A DNA stretch of 64,000 nucleotides from Alistipes sp. (GCA_017532885.1 JAFXIS010000075.1:1-64000), one strand, 5' to 3'. Numbered from the stretch's first letter, positions 7,740 through 16,477 are shown. The notes: a model not told the origin generated them from the sequence alone. Made by a program: numbers and translations.

Positions 7740-8891
7740 TTACAATTTCAAATACTCCGCAGCCAATGCTCGTGCCTCGACATTCGACGCAGCATAATCC
7801 TCCAGCGATGGAGTTGCAACAAAATCGGCCCTCTGTAAAGCATACTCTATCGAGCCTACAATATCGTTAAATCCACATTTTTCGCTCAAGAATGCCGCCA
7901 CAGCAACCTCATTCGCACCATTCATCACGCACGCAGCCGTACCTCCTCGGCGTAGGCAGTCGTAAGCGATATCCAGCGCCGGATATTTCTTTCTATCGGG
8001 CTCGGCAAACGAGAGTGTAGGATGCGCCAGAAAATCGAAGCGCTCAGCCTCGCGACGAGCACGACAAGGGAACATCAATGCGTAGCTGATTGGCATATGC
8101 ATATCGGGAGTACCCAACTGCGCCTTAATAGCTCCATCCTCGAACTCAACCATCGAATGAACGATAGATTGAGGATGAATAAGCACCGAAATCTTATCGG
8201 CAGGCATACCAAACAACCAATGCGCCTCGATAACCTCGAAACCCTTATTTACGAGAGTAGCCGAGTCGATTGTAATCTTTGCGCCCATCTGCCACTGGGG
8301 GTGCTTTAACGCTCGCGCGGGTGTCACCGTAGCCAACTCCTCCGCAGGCACATCGCGCAACGCTCCACCGCTGCAAGTTATAATCAAGCGGCGCACCGGA
8401 GAATGTTCACCCACAAGGCACTGAAATATAGCCGAATGCTCGGAATCAATAGGTAAGATAGGTACATTATTCTCTGCCGCCAGACGCATAACCAAATCGC
8501 CGCCTACGACCAAAGTCTCCTTATTGGCAAGGGCAATTTTCTTTCCTGCCCGAATAGCGGCAACCGTAGGTCGCAGACCTGCATAGCCGACAAGTGCATT
8601 CACTACAACATCGACCTCTGAACTTGCGACAATTTGTTCCATGGCATCTTCGCCCGTATAGACCTTCACGGGATAATCCGCCAATGCCTGACGCAGCGCC
8701 TCATACTTCGACTCATCGGCAATTACCACGCAATCGGCATCGAAGCGTATGGCCTGCTGAGCCAACAACTCCCAATTAGAGCCTGCCGCCAAAGAATTAA
8801 CCTCAAACAAATCGGGATTTTCAGCCACTATATCGAGTGTCTGCACACCTATCGAGCCCGTAGAGCCAAGTATCGACAATCGTTGTTTCAT
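7740..8891 (-). CDS. dxr: 1-deoxy-D-xylulose-5-phosphate reductoisomerase
   Basis: Second enzyme of the MEP isoprenoid pathway; it converts DXP to MEP with NADPH and a divalent metal. The 383-residue protein has the NADPH-binding GSTGSIG near the N-terminus, the LANKE segment, the metal-binding PIDSEHSAIFQ (Asp and Glu ligands), the catalytic CSGGALRD region and the WQMGAKITIDSATLVNKGFEVIEAH region, described here by its parts KITIDSATL and NKGFEVIEA. The ATG at 8891 is preferred to the GTG six bases upstream. It lies 12 bp after the M23-like gene and 17 bp before rseP. The window also encodes ispE of the same pathway. Confidence 0.97.
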   Translation of the reverse strand: MKQRLSILGSTGSIGVQTLDIVAENPDLFEVNSLAAGSNWELLAQQAIRFDADCVVIADESKYEALRQALADYPVKVYTGEDAMEQIVASSEVDVVVNALVGYAGLRPTVAAIRAGKKIALANKETLVVGGDLVMRLAAENNVPILPIDSEHSAIFQCLVGEHSPVRRLIITCSGGALRDVPAEELATVTPARALKHPQWQMGAKITIDSATLVNKGFEVIEAHWLFGMPADKISVLIHPQSIVHSMVEFEDGAIKAQLGTPDMHMPISYALMFPCRARREAERFDFLAHPTLSFAEPDRKKYPALDIAYDCLRRGGTAACVMNGANEVAVAAFLSEKCGFNDIVGSIEYALQRADFVATPSLEDYAASNVEARALAAEYLKL

Positions 8892-8903
8892 CCTCACAAA
8901 GCA

Positions 8904-9770
8904 CTAAAATACAATATAAATTTCGGGGTCCACAGCTTTACCCTCATGCCAAATTTCCAACTCGAAGATAGGGTTATCCATATCACCGACCTGCGGCATG
9001 GAGTTATAGCCAATAACCTGACGAGCCTTGAGTGTTTGCCCCTTATCGACCAAGACTTGGGTAAGATTACGATACACCGAAATATAGCCATCGAAATGTT
9101 GCACCGTAACGGTTGTGCCCATATCATTATTCGATGCGACATCGACAACCACGCCCTCGTCAATGCTTGTAACCGGCGCATTTGGTGCAGCCTGAATACC
9201 GACGCCCAAATAGCTATCCTCGCGCGAGAAGTGGCGGGTTATGATACCCTCGACGGGCGCCGCAAAGACCTTGCTGCGACCCTCAGCACCTTGTGATGCC
9301 AAAGTTTTTGCCAACGAATATTCACCCTCGCCCTCCATTTGAGAGCGCAACAGTGAGTCTAAAGTCGAAGGTTTCACCAAAGTCTTATCCAATTTTATGG
9401 TGTCGTTTTCGAGCATTTGAGAACGCACGACAGGGGTGCGGCCATCCATTATCATCGCGACATTCTCGCTATAAACCAACATATCGTTCATGCGGCGCTC
9501 CAACGAATCAATCCTCATAACCTCCTCGACCAGAGCATCATGCGAGCGCTCGGCTGCGGTACGATAGCCCGGAAAAATATCCAATATCGGAGTATATGCC
9601 ACCAAAATCAGTACAAGCAAGAATAGGAATATGCCAAATGCGACCATACTGCCCAGCAGACCTGCCGGTGAGATATGCACGCTCCAATTATCGCGTCCCT
9701 CGGCAGGGTCACTCATCGAAAAACGCTTCTTGCGAAACCAGCCCTTTATATTTTCAAACAATCGTTTCAT
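8904..9770 (-). CDS. Membrane-anchored M23-like (LytM) protein, probably catalytically inactive
   Basis: A 288-residue protein with a cytoplasmic basic start, one transmembrane segment at about 30-55, a coiled linker (about 60-120) and a C-terminal LytM/M23 fold. The fold is recognisable from GIITRHFS, the AAPNAPVTSIDEGVVVD strand pair, TVTVQHFDGY and the DNPIFELEIW ending. The zinc ligands are missing: the expected HxGxD is LGVGIQ, the HxH-type site is YRNL, and the final HFE is FELE without the histidine. It therefore looks like a non-enzymatic LytM domain, as in EnvC or NlpD, which recruit or activate amidases. It leads the M23-dxr-rseP-radA operon; the ATG is clear. Confidence 0.85.
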   Translation of the reverse strand: MKRLFENIKGWFRKKRFSMSDPAEGRDNWSVHISPAGLLGSMVAFGIFLFLLVLILVAYTPILDIFPGYRTAAERSHDALVEEVMRIDSLERRMNDMLVYSENVAMIMDGRTPVVRSQMLENDTIKLDKTLVKPSTLDSLLRSQMEGEGEYSLAKTLASQGAEGRSKVFAAPVEGIITRHFSREDSYLGVGIQAAPNAPVTSIDEGVVVDVASNNDMGTTVTVQHFDGYISVYRNLTQVLVDKGQTLKARQVIGYNSMPQVGDMDNPIFELEIWHEGKAVDPEIYIVF

Positions 9771-9790
9771 ATTTCAATCTCTACATTATG

Positions 9791-9798
9791 CAAATATA
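9791..9798 (-). promoter_or_regulatory. -7 element upstream of the M23-dxr-rseP-radA operon
   Basis: TATATTTG on the minus strand matches TAnnTTTG and lies 20 bases before the ATG at 9770. No good TTTG is seen at the right distance, so this is a partial match. Confidence 0.35.
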
Positions 9799-9927
9799 CT
9801 AATTTTTTGGATATTCCACCCGACATAATCCATCCTTTTTATCTTTACCATTCAAAAGGACCAATATTACTAAAAAACGCACTTCAAAACGCCTTATTAT
9901 TTCTAAAATGATTTTTAGAGTTAATTA

Positions 9928-9958
9928 TTTGACAATAAACATATTTTTATTAACTTTG
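9928..9958 (+). promoter_or_regulatory. Promoter for the nucleotidyltransferase gene
   Basis: TTTG at 9928-9931, then exactly 19 bp, then TAACTTTG at 9951-9958: a full consensus match 41 bp upstream of the ATG at 10000. Confidence 0.75.
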
Positions 9959-9999
9959 TGTGATTAAAACTAACACAATCTAAACTAATTCATAAAATT

Positions 10000-10920
10000 A
10001 TGGTAAAACCTACATTACTTGTATTGGCTGCCGGCATGGGTTCTCGTTATGGAGCGCTCAAGCAGATGGATGGCGTAGGCCCCAACAATGAGGCTATTAT
10101 TGACTACTCTATTTATGATGCTATTCGCGCCGGCTTCGGCAAGGTGGTATTTGTTATTCGTCACTCTTTCGCAGATGCCTTCACTCAGGTATTCAACAAG
10201 GAGCGTTTCGGTGGTAAGATTGAGGTCGAGGTTGTATATCAGGAGCTCGACTATCTTCCCGAGGGATTCACCGTTCCTGAGGGTCGCGAGAAGCCATGGG
10301 GAACAAACCACGCTCTTATCATGGCAAAGGATGCCATCAAGGAGCCTTTCGCTGTTATCAACGCTGACGATTTCTATGGCGCAGATGCTTACAAGGTTAT
10401 CGGTGACTATTTGAGCCAGCTTGGCGAGGAGAGCAACCACTATTGCATGGTAGGCTACGAGGTAAACAAGACTTTGTCGGAGAATGGTACCGTATCACGC
10501 GGTGTTTGCGAGGTAGACGAGAACCGTTTCCTCACATCTATCGTTGAGCGCACAAAGATTGAGCGCAATGCAGAGGGTACAATCGTATTCCACGACTTGG
10601 GCGACGATGTAGCTTTGGAGGAGAATACTCCCGTATCAATGAACCTCTTCGGTTTCACACCCGACTATTTCGCTCATTCAGAGGAGTACTTCAAGGGCTT
10701 CCTCGCAGATCCTGCAAATCAGGCAAACCTCAAGGCTGAGTTCTTCATTCCTTTGATGGTTAATGAGTTGGTAGGTAAGGGCGCAGCTAAGTTGAAGGTA
10801 TTGAGCACCACAGCAAACTGGTTTGGTGTGACATATCAGGCCGACAAACCTCAGCTTGTAGCTAAGATTGAGGAGCTTATCGAGGCTGGCGTATATCCTC
10901 GCAACCTTTGGGGCAAGTAA
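10000..10920 (+). CDS. Sugar-phosphate nucleotidyltransferase
   Basis: A 306-residue protein of the NTP_transferase family, which makes NDP-sugars from NTP and sugar 1-phosphate. The N-terminal nucleotide-binding loop LVLAAGMGSRYGALKQMD is a variant of GxGxRxxxxxxPK, here with KQ in place of PK, and the metal/nucleotide site appears as VINADDFYG. The NDP-sugar product cannot be read from sequence; this Bacteroidetes clade is usually annotated only as nucleotidyltransferase, and a role in envelope glycan supply is inference. It stands alone between a consensus promoter and a terminator, and its codon use is rich in favoured codons, suggesting good expression. Confidence 0.85.
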   Translation: MVKPTLLVLAAGMGSRYGALKQMDGVGPNNEAIIDYSIYDAIRAGFGKVVFVIRHSFADAFTQVFNKERFGGKIEVEVVYQELDYLPEGFTVPEGREKPWGTNHALIMAKDAIKEPFAVINADDFYGADAYKVIGDYLSQLGEESNHYCMVGYEVNKTLSENGTVSRGVCEVDENRFLTSIVERTKIERNAEGTIVFHDLGDDVALEENTPVSMNLFGFTPDYFAHSEEYFKGFLADPANQANLKAEFFIPLMVNELVGKGAAKLKVLSTTANWFGVTYQADKPQLVAKIEELIEAGVYPRNLWGK

Positions 10921-10943
10921 TCACACCTCTAAACATATAAGAG

Positions 10944-10976
10944 AAATGGGCGATGCTAATGCTACGCCCATTTTTT
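10944..10976 (+). terminator. Intrinsic terminator of the nucleotidyltransferase gene
   Basis: Arms aaatgggcg (10944-10952) and cgcccattt (10965-10973) pair perfectly and run into six T residues. The right arm lies inside the last codons of the convergent folP gene. Confidence 0.75.
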
Positions 10977-11792
10977 GTATTGTTCGAATAGTTTTATCAC
11001 CTCACAAGCCTCCTTCACATCGTGTACTCGTAAGATTGTTGCACCTTGCCGCAGAGCCTCCCAATTGAGCGCTGTTGTACCATTTAACGCCTCCTCGGGC
11101 GATAAATCCAACACTTTATATATCATAGACTTTCGAGATAGACCTGCCAAAACGGGATAGCCCATGTCGCATAGTCGGTGCATACCTGCCAGAAGTTCAT
11201 AATTCTGCTCCACACTCTTGGCAAAACCGAATCCGGGGTCTAAAATCACCTGCTCGACACCCTGCTCCTGCAATGCCCTAATCTTCTGTTCGAAATATCG
11301 GCACACATCCTCGACAACACCCTCCGGATAGTCGGTCATTTGCTGCATCGTCGCAGGCGTACCACGCATGTGCATCGCCACATATGGGACACCATATTTT
11401 GCAACGACATCCACCATCTGCACATCAGCCTCACCTGCCGAGATGTCATTTATAATCACAGCACCAAAGCTATCCAATGCCCTACGCGCAACCTCGGCTC
11501 GAAAAGTATCAACCGACACAGCGATACTCTCCGACACAGTGCGAACAACGCGTAAACCTCGTTCCACGCGCCTCCACTCCTCCTCCAACGGTACATCCGC
11601 AGCCGAAGGGCGCGACGAATATCCTCCAATATCGACGATTGAAGCCCCCTCATTAATGGCGCGCGACACACGCTCTGCAATCTGCGCCTCACTATCGTTG
11701 TGACTACCCCGATAAAACGAATCATCGGTGATATTAACGATAGCCATTACTTGGGGTTGTGACAAATCCAATTCTCTATCTCCGAGCCTCAT
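10962..11792 (-). CDS. folP: Dihydropteroate synthase
   Basis: Condenses 6-hydroxymethyl-dihydropterin diphosphate with p-aminobenzoate in folate synthesis; the target of sulfonamides. The 276-residue form carries the TIM-barrel signatures MAIVNITDDSFY (normally N-x-T-P-D-SF; here TDDSF lacks the Pro), DIGGYSSRPSA, the VAMHMRGTP loop, DPGFGFAKS and LAGLSRKSM. I start it at the ATG at 11792, which leaves 17 bases of overlap with coaE; an ATG at 11822 is also possible and would add a cysteine-rich leader. It is the last gene of the ybbR-like, coaE, folP run. thyA and folA at 61-62.5 kb belong to the same folate network. Confidence 0.95.
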   Translation of the reverse strand: MRLGDRELDLSQPQVMAIVNITDDSFYRGSHNDSEAQIAERVSRAINEGASIVDIGGYSSRPSAADVPLEEEWRRVERGLRVVRTVSESIAVSVDTFRAEVARRALDSFGAVIINDISAGEADVQMVDVVAKYGVPYVAMHMRGTPATMQQMTDYPEGVVEDVCRYFEQKIRALQEQGVEQVILDPGFGFAKSVEQNYELLAGMHRLCDMGYPVLAGLSRKSMIYKVLDLSPEEALNGTTALNWEALRQGATILRVHDVKEACEVIKLFEQYKKWA

Positions 11793-12366
11793 ACAATAAC
11801 ATTTTATGCAGCTGCTCAACATCACTCTCAAGGTAATCCATGCGTAGATTCACAAGGCATTTCTCCGCCTTGGCATGCAACTCCTCGTCACCCATTTGAT
11901 GCTCCATGCGTCGTTCTATCGCCTCACGCTCCGCCCCGTCGCGTTGCATGGCTCGGCGTATGCGCTCCTCCTTTGGAGCCAACACTGCCAAAGTAGTATC
12001 TACCTCGGTTTCAAATCCAGCTTCGAATAATATTGCACTCTCCAAGACAACATATTCACCACGCTGCAACTCCGCCCATGCGCGAAAATCTGCCCTAACA
12101 GCAGGATGAACAATGGCATTCAATCGCGCCAAAGCCTCCTCCGAACCAAACACCTGCGATGCAAGGTATGCGCGATTCAACCCTTCGGCATTGTAACACG
12201 CCTCACCAAAGGCTTCACACAACGCCCTACGCAGCGCCTCATTTTCATTCATCAGGGTCTTAGCTCGAGCGTCGGAGTCATACACAGCAACGCCATAAGC
12301 CGCCAAGAGCGCGCAAACACTACTCTTACCGCTTCCGATACCACCCGTGATACCAACTTTATACAT
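11776..12366 (-). CDS. coaE: Dephospho-CoA kinase
   Basis: Last enzyme of coenzyme A synthesis; it phosphorylates the 3'-hydroxyl of dephospho-CoA with ATP. The 196-residue P-loop kinase has Walker A GGIGSGKSS at 8-16, the YDSDARAK segment after the next strand, and the lid region with ERIRRAMQRDGAEREAIERR, outlined here by its RIRRAMQRD core. Length is typical. Its stop overlaps the chosen folP start by 17 bases, and its ATG is six bases after the YbbR-like stop, so the three are translationally linked. Confidence 0.95.
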   Translation of the reverse strand: MYKVGITGGIGSGKSSVCALLAAYGVAVYDSDARAKTLMNENEALRRALCEAFGEACYNAEGLNRAYLASQVFGSEEALARLNAIVHPAVRADFRAWAELQRGEYVVLESAILFEAGFETEVDTTLAVLAPKEERIRRAMQRDGAEREAIERRMEHQMGDEELHAKAEKCLVNLRMDYLESDVEQLHKMLLYEARR

Positions 12367-12372
12367 GGGGAA

Positions 12373-12831
12373 TTATTTTTGAGATTTCGACTTCGATGCG
12401 ACATCCTCCGAAACGGGGAGCGTCGGGATATCGCCGACCGACACTACTTTAATATCGCTAAAGCGCACCGAGATAGCACTCTGCATAGATTGGTGGTCAA
12501 AGACATAAACCTTACCTAACGGTTCTCCACTCTCCTCGTCATAGACCTTTTCAATCTTATACTTTAAGTCCGACATTGGAATCTTCAACTCCTTATGCAT
12601 ATATACACGATATCCGAAAAGATTGGTTCCCACGCCCTCCACGACGCAAGGCACGCGAAGCGTCTGTCCGTCGATATTGACAAATACCGAATAATCCGTC
12701 GTATAGACATTACCTAACTTGAGGATATACCACAAAATAAACGATGCACAGAATAGTGCAATGAATGCAGGCGACACATATCGCTGCATCCAACGCTTGA
12801 AAACCCTTATTCTTTCTGCTATCTTGCCCAT
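12373..12831 (-). CDS. YbbR/CdaR-like single-pass membrane protein
   Basis: A 152-residue protein with one transmembrane helix near residues 22-42 (around IALFCASFILWYI) and a short extracytoplasmic beta-rich domain. Placement before coaE and after secDF, and the YTTDYSVFVNIDG segment, suggest a short YbbR-domain protein; in Firmicutes the YbbR protein CdaR regulates diadenylate cyclase. A cdaA gene is present at 24.5 kb, but a link is inference. I prefer the ATG at 12831 to the upstream one at 12882 because the secDF terminator hairpin (12856-12884) covers that extension. Confidence 0.55.
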   Translation of the reverse strand: MGKIAERIRVFKRWMQRYVSPAFIALFCASFILWYILKLGNVYTTDYSVFVNIDGQTLRVPCVVEGVGTNLFGYRVYMHKELKIPMSDLKYKIEKVYDEESGEPLGKVYVFDHQSMQSAISVRFSDIKVVSVGDIPTLPVSEDVASKSKSQK

Positions 12832-12848
12832 AACGCCCACAAAGGTAT

Positions 12849-12884
12849 AAAAAAAGATTGCGACATCCAAAACATGCCGCAATC
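12849..12884 (-). terminator. Terminator-like hairpin between secDF and the YbbR-like gene
   Basis: Arms 12856-12866 and 12874-12884 pair with one mismatch (core gattgcg/cgcaatc). On the minus strand the stem is followed by a T-run (A-run 12849-12855 on plus). It would end or attenuate secDF transcripts before the YbbR-like gene. Confidence 0.65.
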
Positions 12885-12908
12885 CTTTTACCTTAATATT
12901 ATATAAGA

Positions 12909-15869
12909 CTACTTATTCTCCTTCTTACGCAAGATATCGTATGCGATAGGAGTTGCGATAAATACTGAAGAGTAAGTACCAACAACAACACCCAAGAGCA
13001 ATGCGAAGATGAAACCACGCAAGTTCTCACCACCCAAGATAAACATCGCAAGCAATGTCACGATTGTAGTACCTGAGGTATTCATCGTACGCGACAATGT
13101 CGAGCAGATAGCCTTGTTGATATTATCAGCCATAGCACGCTTAGGATAGAGCGTGATGAACTCACGAATACGGTCGAAGATAACCACTGTATCGTTGATA
13201 GAGTAACCGATAATGGTCAAAATAGCAGCGATAAATGCCTGATTAACCTCCAAAGCGAAAGGCATTACATGGTAGAGCATAGAGAACACGCCGATAACCA
13301 CGAATACATTGTGAGCCAAAGCAGCTGTCGCACCCAAAGCCCACTGCCAACGCTTGAATCGTATGGTGATATACAAACCTATTGCGATAAGCGAGAACAA
13401 TACAGCATAGAATGCACTGTAAAGCATATCCTTAGCAATAGTCGGACCAATCTTCTCTGAAGATATAATACCATTGGCATCATCCTGAGTGCTGGTGAAA
13501 CCATCCAAAGAAATCTCGTAAGAATAGAAGCCCTTCAACGCCTCATACAGCATAGCATCTACCTGTGCCGTGGTCTCCTCCGATGTATCGTCATACTTAT
13601 ACTGAGTGATGATACGCACCTGATTCTCGCCACCGAACTGCTTAACCTCCAAAGAAGACATTGTAGCATCGTCGCTAACCAAAGCCTGCTCCACAGCTGT
13701 ACGAACATTCTCCACCGATACATTCTGGTCGAAGCGTACTACATATGTACGACCACCGGTAAACTCAACACCTGTGTTCAAGCCAAGAACTGCCAACGAG
13801 ATAATTGACAACAAGATAATTGAACCTGAAAGCATGTAAGAAACCTTACGCTTTGCAATGAAGTCGAACTTAACATTTGCCAACCAATTCTCTGACCAAG
13901 AGCGAGAGAATGAGATTGTACCCCACTTCTCAACAACCCACTCAATCAACATGCGAGTGATGAAGATTGCGCAGAAGAGTGATGTGATGATACCGATAAC
14001 CAAGGTAGTAGCAAAGCCCTGAACAGGACCGTTACCGAATACGAACAATACGATACCTGTGATGATTGTAGTGAGCTGACCGTCGATAATTGCAGAGTAA
14101 GCATTCGAGAAACCATCTTTGATTGCCAATGCGATACCCTTACCGGCACGCAACTCCTCCTTGATACGCTCGTAGATAATCACATTCGCATCCACTGCCA
14201 TACCCATTGTCAAGACGATACCGGCGATACCGGGCAATGTCAATACAGCACCGAATGATACCAAGACACCCATCAACAAGAAGATGTTGAGCAAGAGTGC
14301 CAAGTCAGCCATCCAACCTGCGGTCTTGTAGAACAAGCCCATATAGATAAGTACAAGGCAGAAAGCCAATACGAATGATAACAGACCGGCATTGATAGAC
14401 TCTGCACCGAGAGACGGACCAACCACCTGATCCTGAATGATGCGAGCAGGCGCGGGAACCTTACCAGACTTCAAGACATTTGCCAAGTCCTGAGCCTCCT
14501 GAATAGTAAAGTTACCTGTAATTACAGAGCTACCACCCTCAATCTTATTCTGAACGGTAGGAGCTGAATATACCAAGCCATCCAACACGATAGCTACGGG
14601 CTTACCGATATTCTGACCTGTAAGCTGAGCCCACTGTGATGCTCCATTAGAGTTCATCATAAGATTAACCTCTGCTGCAGAGCCATTCTGTGAATAGTTC
14701 TCCTGTGCAGTAGATACTGCAGAACCATCCATTGCGGGCTTGCCGTCGATTGAGCGAAGCGCATACAAAGCGAATCGACCATCAGCATAAGCCTCACCCT
14801 TAACGCCCCAATTAAGGCTCAAATCTGTTGGCAACAAGTTCTTAATCTCAGGACGAGACAAGTACTCGTTAATGATAGGCATATCAGCTGCAGTAGCTGT
14901 ACCTACGATGCAACCACCTGCATATGAGGGATCCAACAACGCAAACAAAGGATTTGACTCGCGAGAGAAACGAGAAGCAACCTCGTCCTCCTCACCCTCA
15001 GCAGCAGCAACCTCTGCTACAAGGTCGTTAGCCTCAGCCTTAGCCTCCTCCGCTACCTCCTCGGCAGGAGCAGCCTCCTCGGCAGTCTGCTTCAAGAGAG
15101 CATCAGCTTCAGCCAAAACGGGAAGAATCTCCTGTGCAGTATAAACCTCCCAGAACTCCAACGAAGCAGAACCCTGCAAGAGCTTACGAACACGCTCAGG
15201 CTCCTTAACACCCGGCAACTCAACCATGATACGGTTAGAGTTAGGCAAACGCTGGATATTGGGCTGTGTAACACCGAAGTGGTCGATACGGCTACGCAAG
15301 ATATTGAAAGATGCAGCGATAGCGGCATCAGTCTCAGCCTTCAACACCTTAATAACCTCATCGTCTGTTGAGTTAGGAGTGATATCCTGACGATCGGGGC
15401 TAACGAAAATTGCAGCCAAAGGAGCACCATCCGTAACCTCGGCATAAGCCTTTGCAAACTCACCGATGTAGTCGTTTGTACCCTCAGCCAAAGCGGTATT
15501 GGCACGAGTAATAGCCTCAACGAAAGCGGGATCGTTCTGGCTGTCACCTGCAAGTGACTTCACCAAATCCTGAACCTCGATTTCGAGCATTACATTCATA
15601 CCACCCTTGAGGTCAAGACCGAGGTTTACCTCCTTCTCCTTACACTCCTTGTAAGTGAACTTCTTACCCAAGAAATTGAAAACGGGCTTATTCTGGATTG
15701 AATCCAAATAGTAAGCCTCACGCGATGCCTGCTCTGCCTCGTCGAATGCAGCAGCATACTCCACTGCATCCTTCTCTACGCTACGCGTAATAAACGAGAA
15801 TGAGAGCTGATAAACGCACGCAATTACCAAAAGAACTGCGATTAATTTAACTAAGCCTTTACTTTGCAT
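12909..15869 (-). CDS. secDF: Fused protein translocase subunit SecDF
   Basis: Inner-membrane proton-driven factor that helps the SecYEG channel release exported proteins. At 986 residues it is a natural SecD-SecF fusion, usual in Bacteroidetes. The SecD part has an N-terminal membrane anchor, the GLDLKGGMNVMLEI motif, the LPGVKEPERV region and the TMGMAVDANVIIYERIKEEL motif region (core VDANVIIYERI); the SecF part has NTGVEFTGGR and the GYSINDTVVIFDRIRE-type motif (core INDTVVIFDRI). The P1 head contains an Ala/Glu-rich insertion at about residues 250-301. Upstream lies a 600-bp gap with a promoter at 15984-16014. Confidence 0.97.
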   Translation of the reverse strand: MQSKGLVKLIAVLLVIACVYQLSFSFITRSVEKDAVEYAAAFDEAEQASREAYYLDSIQNKPVFNFLGKKFTYKECKEKEVNLGLDLKGGMNVMLEIEVQDLVKSLAGDSQNDPAFVEAITRANTALAEGTNDYIGEFAKAYAEVTDGAPLAAIFVSPDRQDITPNSTDDEVIKVLKAETDAAIAASFNILRSRIDHFGVTQPNIQRLPNSNRIMVELPGVKEPERVRKLLQGSASLEFWEVYTAQEILPVLAEADALLKQTAEEAAPAEEVAEEAKAEANDLVAEVAAAEGEEDEVASRFSRESNPLFALLDPSYAGGCIVGTATAADMPIINEYLSRPEIKNLLPTDLSLNWGVKGEAYADGRFALYALRSIDGKPAMDGSAVSTAQENYSQNGSAAEVNLMMNSNGASQWAQLTGQNIGKPVAIVLDGLVYSAPTVQNKIEGGSSVITGNFTIQEAQDLANVLKSGKVPAPARIIQDQVVGPSLGAESINAGLLSFVLAFCLVLIYMGLFYKTAGWMADLALLLNIFLLMGVLVSFGAVLTLPGIAGIVLTMGMAVDANVIIYERIKEELRAGKGIALAIKDGFSNAYSAIIDGQLTTIITGIVLFVFGNGPVQGFATTLVIGIITSLFCAIFITRMLIEWVVEKWGTISFSRSWSENWLANVKFDFIAKRKVSYMLSGSIILLSIISLAVLGLNTGVEFTGGRTYVVRFDQNVSVENVRTAVEQALVSDDATMSSLEVKQFGGENQVRIITQYKYDDTSEETTAQVDAMLYEALKGFYSYEISLDGFTSTQDDANGIISSEKIGPTIAKDMLYSAFYAVLFSLIAIGLYITIRFKRWQWALGATAALAHNVFVVIGVFSMLYHVMPFALEVNQAFIAAILTIIGYSINDTVVIFDRIREFITLYPKRAMADNINKAICSTLSRTMNTSGTTIVTLLAMFILGGENLRGFIFALLLGVVVGTYSSVFIATPIAYDILRKKENK

Positions 15870-15983
15870 TTTTGTTAATTTTTTTGTTTGTATTTAATTT
15901 AATCGTTATTTGTTCCAAGTTAATCCGCTACGGTCACACCTATCGGCATAACCATCTCCGAGGACAATCCGATTTTTAGCGTA

Positions 15984-16014
15984 CAAAGATAATAAAAAAT
16001 GTCTGAAAATCGAA
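15984..16014 (-). promoter_or_regulatory. Probable secDF promoter
   Basis: On the minus strand, TATCTTTG (15991-15984) matches TAnnTTTG, with TTCG 19 bp further upstream as a near match to TTTG. It is about 115 bases before the secDF ATG, so a long leader is predicted. Confidence 0.55.
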
Positions 16015-16152
16015 TCATTGCGCCCGTTTTTCAACCTTTTATGAAAATATTTTGCAGTTTTCGGCTTTTACACCCCCTAAAATAGTAGAAATCACACCTT
16101 CACGCACAAGAAACAAGAGCAAAGAGCAACCGACGCTGCGGAGCGAGAGCAG

Positions 16153-16211
16153 AGAGTAAGATTTTCGAGATTCTCACGCTTCGCTCAGAATGACAACGAA
16201 AATCTTACTCT
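16153..16211. repeat. Inverted repeat with dispersed-repeat core
   Basis: Perfect 15-bp arms (16153-16167 and 16197-16211) enclose 29 bases that read on the minus strand as ttgtcattctgagcgaagcg plus a gagaatct end. Elements of this shape are scattered between genes in many Bacteroidetes and may be miniature mobile or REP-like repeats. A degenerate relative lies at 48494-48565. Confidence 0.5.
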
Positions 16212-16356
16212 TTGCCGAGGTGCGAAGGAGGAAAAGACCGCGTAGCGGGATGAAAGATGAAAAGCAATAAGTAGAGGATTTAAGGAATTTGGGAATTGCA
16301 CTTTAGACTTTCATTGCGTCTGCGCTAATTTCATTAAAATCACTAAGAACTACAAC

Positions 16357-16397
16357 AAAAAATAGTGTGTTCCACAAATTTGGAACACACTATTTTT
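16357..16397 (-). terminator. dnaK terminator
   Basis: Arms 16358-16374 and 16381-16397 form a perfect 17-bp stem with a 6-base loop; the A/T flanks give a T-run on either strand, so it works for the minus-strand dnaK transcript. Confidence 0.75.
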
Positions 16398-16477
16398 CGG
16401 AAACAAGGCAGATGCCGAAAGAGCCTTGTTAGCACCTCCTTGTCAGACGCCCCATATTAGACGCCCCCTATCTTCGA

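Larger units (their letters stand above)
15870..16477. other. 608-bp intergenic region between secDF and dnaK
   Basis: No convincing ORF or tRNA. From left to right it holds the AT-rich leader of secDF, the secDF promoter (15984-16014), an imperfect repeat region with a 15-bp inverted repeat (16153-16167 with 16197-16211) around a segment of the dispersed gtcattctgagcgaagcg type, an AT-rich stretch similar to 24343-24430, the dnaK terminator (16357-16397), and a direct repeat of agacgcccc (16445-16453, 16459-16467) just after the dnaK stop on the minus strand. Confidence 0.6.

Noticed and set aside
15870..16477. Structured RNA such as tmRNA, 6S or a riboswitch
   Set aside because: I see stems but no conserved core of these RNAs; repeats and terminators explain the structure.
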